Below, piece by piece: positions 5,762 to 6,299 of a stretch of 6,299 nucleotides of DNA. The position numbers and the translations under genes are program-made. How positions within the stretch are numbered: position 1 is the first letter of the stretch; each line of letters opens with the position of its first letter. The DNA is taken from positions 1 to 6,299 of the forward strand of contig CBINDO010000408.1 in the NCBI GenBank assembly GCA_966249405.1. The letters run 5' to 3'. This DNA is from SZUA-265 sp966249405 (GTDB taxonomy: Bacteria > Myxococcota_A > Polyangia > Polyangiales > Polyangiaceae). The notes under the pieces were generated by a model. The model did not search any database. It was not told the origin of the DNA and saw only the letters and a program-made list of their open reading frames with translations.

Positions 5762-6299
5762 TGCTGCCGGTCAGCTTGCTCGGCGTCGCGACCGATTTGC
5801 CGGAGCACATCGTTCGCAATGACTTCTTCGCCGCCGGGGCGGCGGAACGGCGCGGCATGTTTACGGCGCCAACGACGCGGCGTCACGTCGCACCCGGCGA
5901 GTGGGCAAGCGCGTCGATCGCGCGCGCGGCCAGTAAGTTGATCGCAGAGCGCAGGCTCGAGCCCGCGAGCGACATCGACATCCTGCTCACGAACGTGGCG
6001 CTTCCGGATCAAGCGTTCACTGGTTGCGGCGCCGAGGTCGCCCACCGAATCGGTGCGCGTCCACGCCTCATCCTAGACCTGCACAACAGCGGTTGCGTCT
6101 CGGCGCTCTACATGGTCGAGCTCGCGCGCGCGCTGATGACGGCGGGTGAGGGCCAGAGTGCTCTGCTCTGCAACGTGCAGAACGCCGCTGGCCGGGTGTT
6201 CTCTCATCCCGGCTTGCGCACCACGGCGCCGGCGCCGGTTCCGGGCGACGGTACGGGCGTCAGCTACGTGCGCGTGGGTGACTTCAGTCCCGTATTGAC
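5761..6299 (+). CDS. Ketoacyl-ACP synthase III (FabH-like) family protein, 3' end outside the window
   Basis: The first 179 residues are present and the frame is open to the window end. The start ATG shares its A with the preceding TGA, and GGCAGGTG (5748-5755) is its ribosome site. The N-terminus (LLGVATDLPEHIVRNDFF) and the following RRHVAPGEWASASIARAA match the KAS III pattern. DIDILLTNVALPDQAF (71-86) and EVAHRIGA (92-99) follow in the expected order. The active-site Cys lies in DLHNSGCVSALYMVELARAL at residue 112, the same number as Cys112 of E. coli FabH. PGDGTGVSYV corresponds to the FabH GDGAGA turn. The catalytic His and Asn lie beyond the window. Typical members condense an acyl-CoA with malonyl-ACP; some secondary-metabolism relatives transfer acyl groups instead. 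The operon setting points to a specialised pathway rather than primary fatty-acid initiation. No ACP or other fatty-acid gene is visible in this window. Confidence 0.87.
   Translation, partial: MLPVSLLGVATDLPEHIVRNDFFAAGAAERRGMFTAPTTRRHVAPGEWASASIARAASKLIAERRLEPASDIDILLTNVALPDQAFTGCGAEVAHRIGARPRLILDLHNSGCVSALYMVELARALMTAGEGQSALLCNVQNAAGRVFSHPGLRTTAPAPVPGDGTGVSYVRVGDFSPVL

Overview
The window is G+C-rich DNA with tightly packed plus-strand genes. It holds secreted FG-GAP/VCBS and YD-repeat proteins, a lipoprotein signal, and a strong sigma-54-type promoter candidate. Together these suggest a myxobacterium or similar Myxococcota/delta-proteobacterial chromosome, possibly of the Polyangia/Sorangium type. 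This placement is inferred from gene style; no rRNA or other marker gene is present. All recognisable genes lie on the + strand. No tRNA, rRNA, insertion sequence, phage gene or CRISPR array was seen.

Left half (1-2868): two predicted exported proteins. The first (170-1468) is a seven-repeat FG-GAP/VCBS protein that should fold as a complete seven-bladed, calcium-binding beta-propeller. The second (1633-2868) is a putative lipoprotein with an acidic, proline-rich linker followed by degenerate YD (Rhs-type) repeats. A bulged G+C-rich stem-loop lies between them. Neither has a recognisable specific function.

Middle (2869-3350): a 482-bp non-coding stretch. It ends in a near-consensus -24/-12 (sigma-54) promoter at 3290-3305, a GAGGAG ribosome-binding site and the ATG at 3351. 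An inverted repeat about 115 bp upstream of the predicted transcription start is placed like an activator site. The same hexamer arms recur across the -24 box.

Right half (3351-6299, running off the end): a compact operon of three genes joined by overlapping stop/start codons. They encode a thiamine-diphosphate (ThDP) enzyme of the acetolactate-synthase-like superfamily, a probable SRPBCC (START-like) protein, and a ketoacyl-ACP synthase III (KAS III) with its active-site Cys at residue 112, cut by the window end. A carboligase/decarboxylase, a small hydrophobic-pocket protein and a KAS III in a translationally coupled set look like the start of a specialised-metabolite or unusual-lipid pathway. 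The ThDP enzyme could make or modify an alpha-keto or acyloin unit, and the KAS III could condense or transfer an acyl unit. I do not recognise this combination as a named pathway, and it is the most interesting part of the window.
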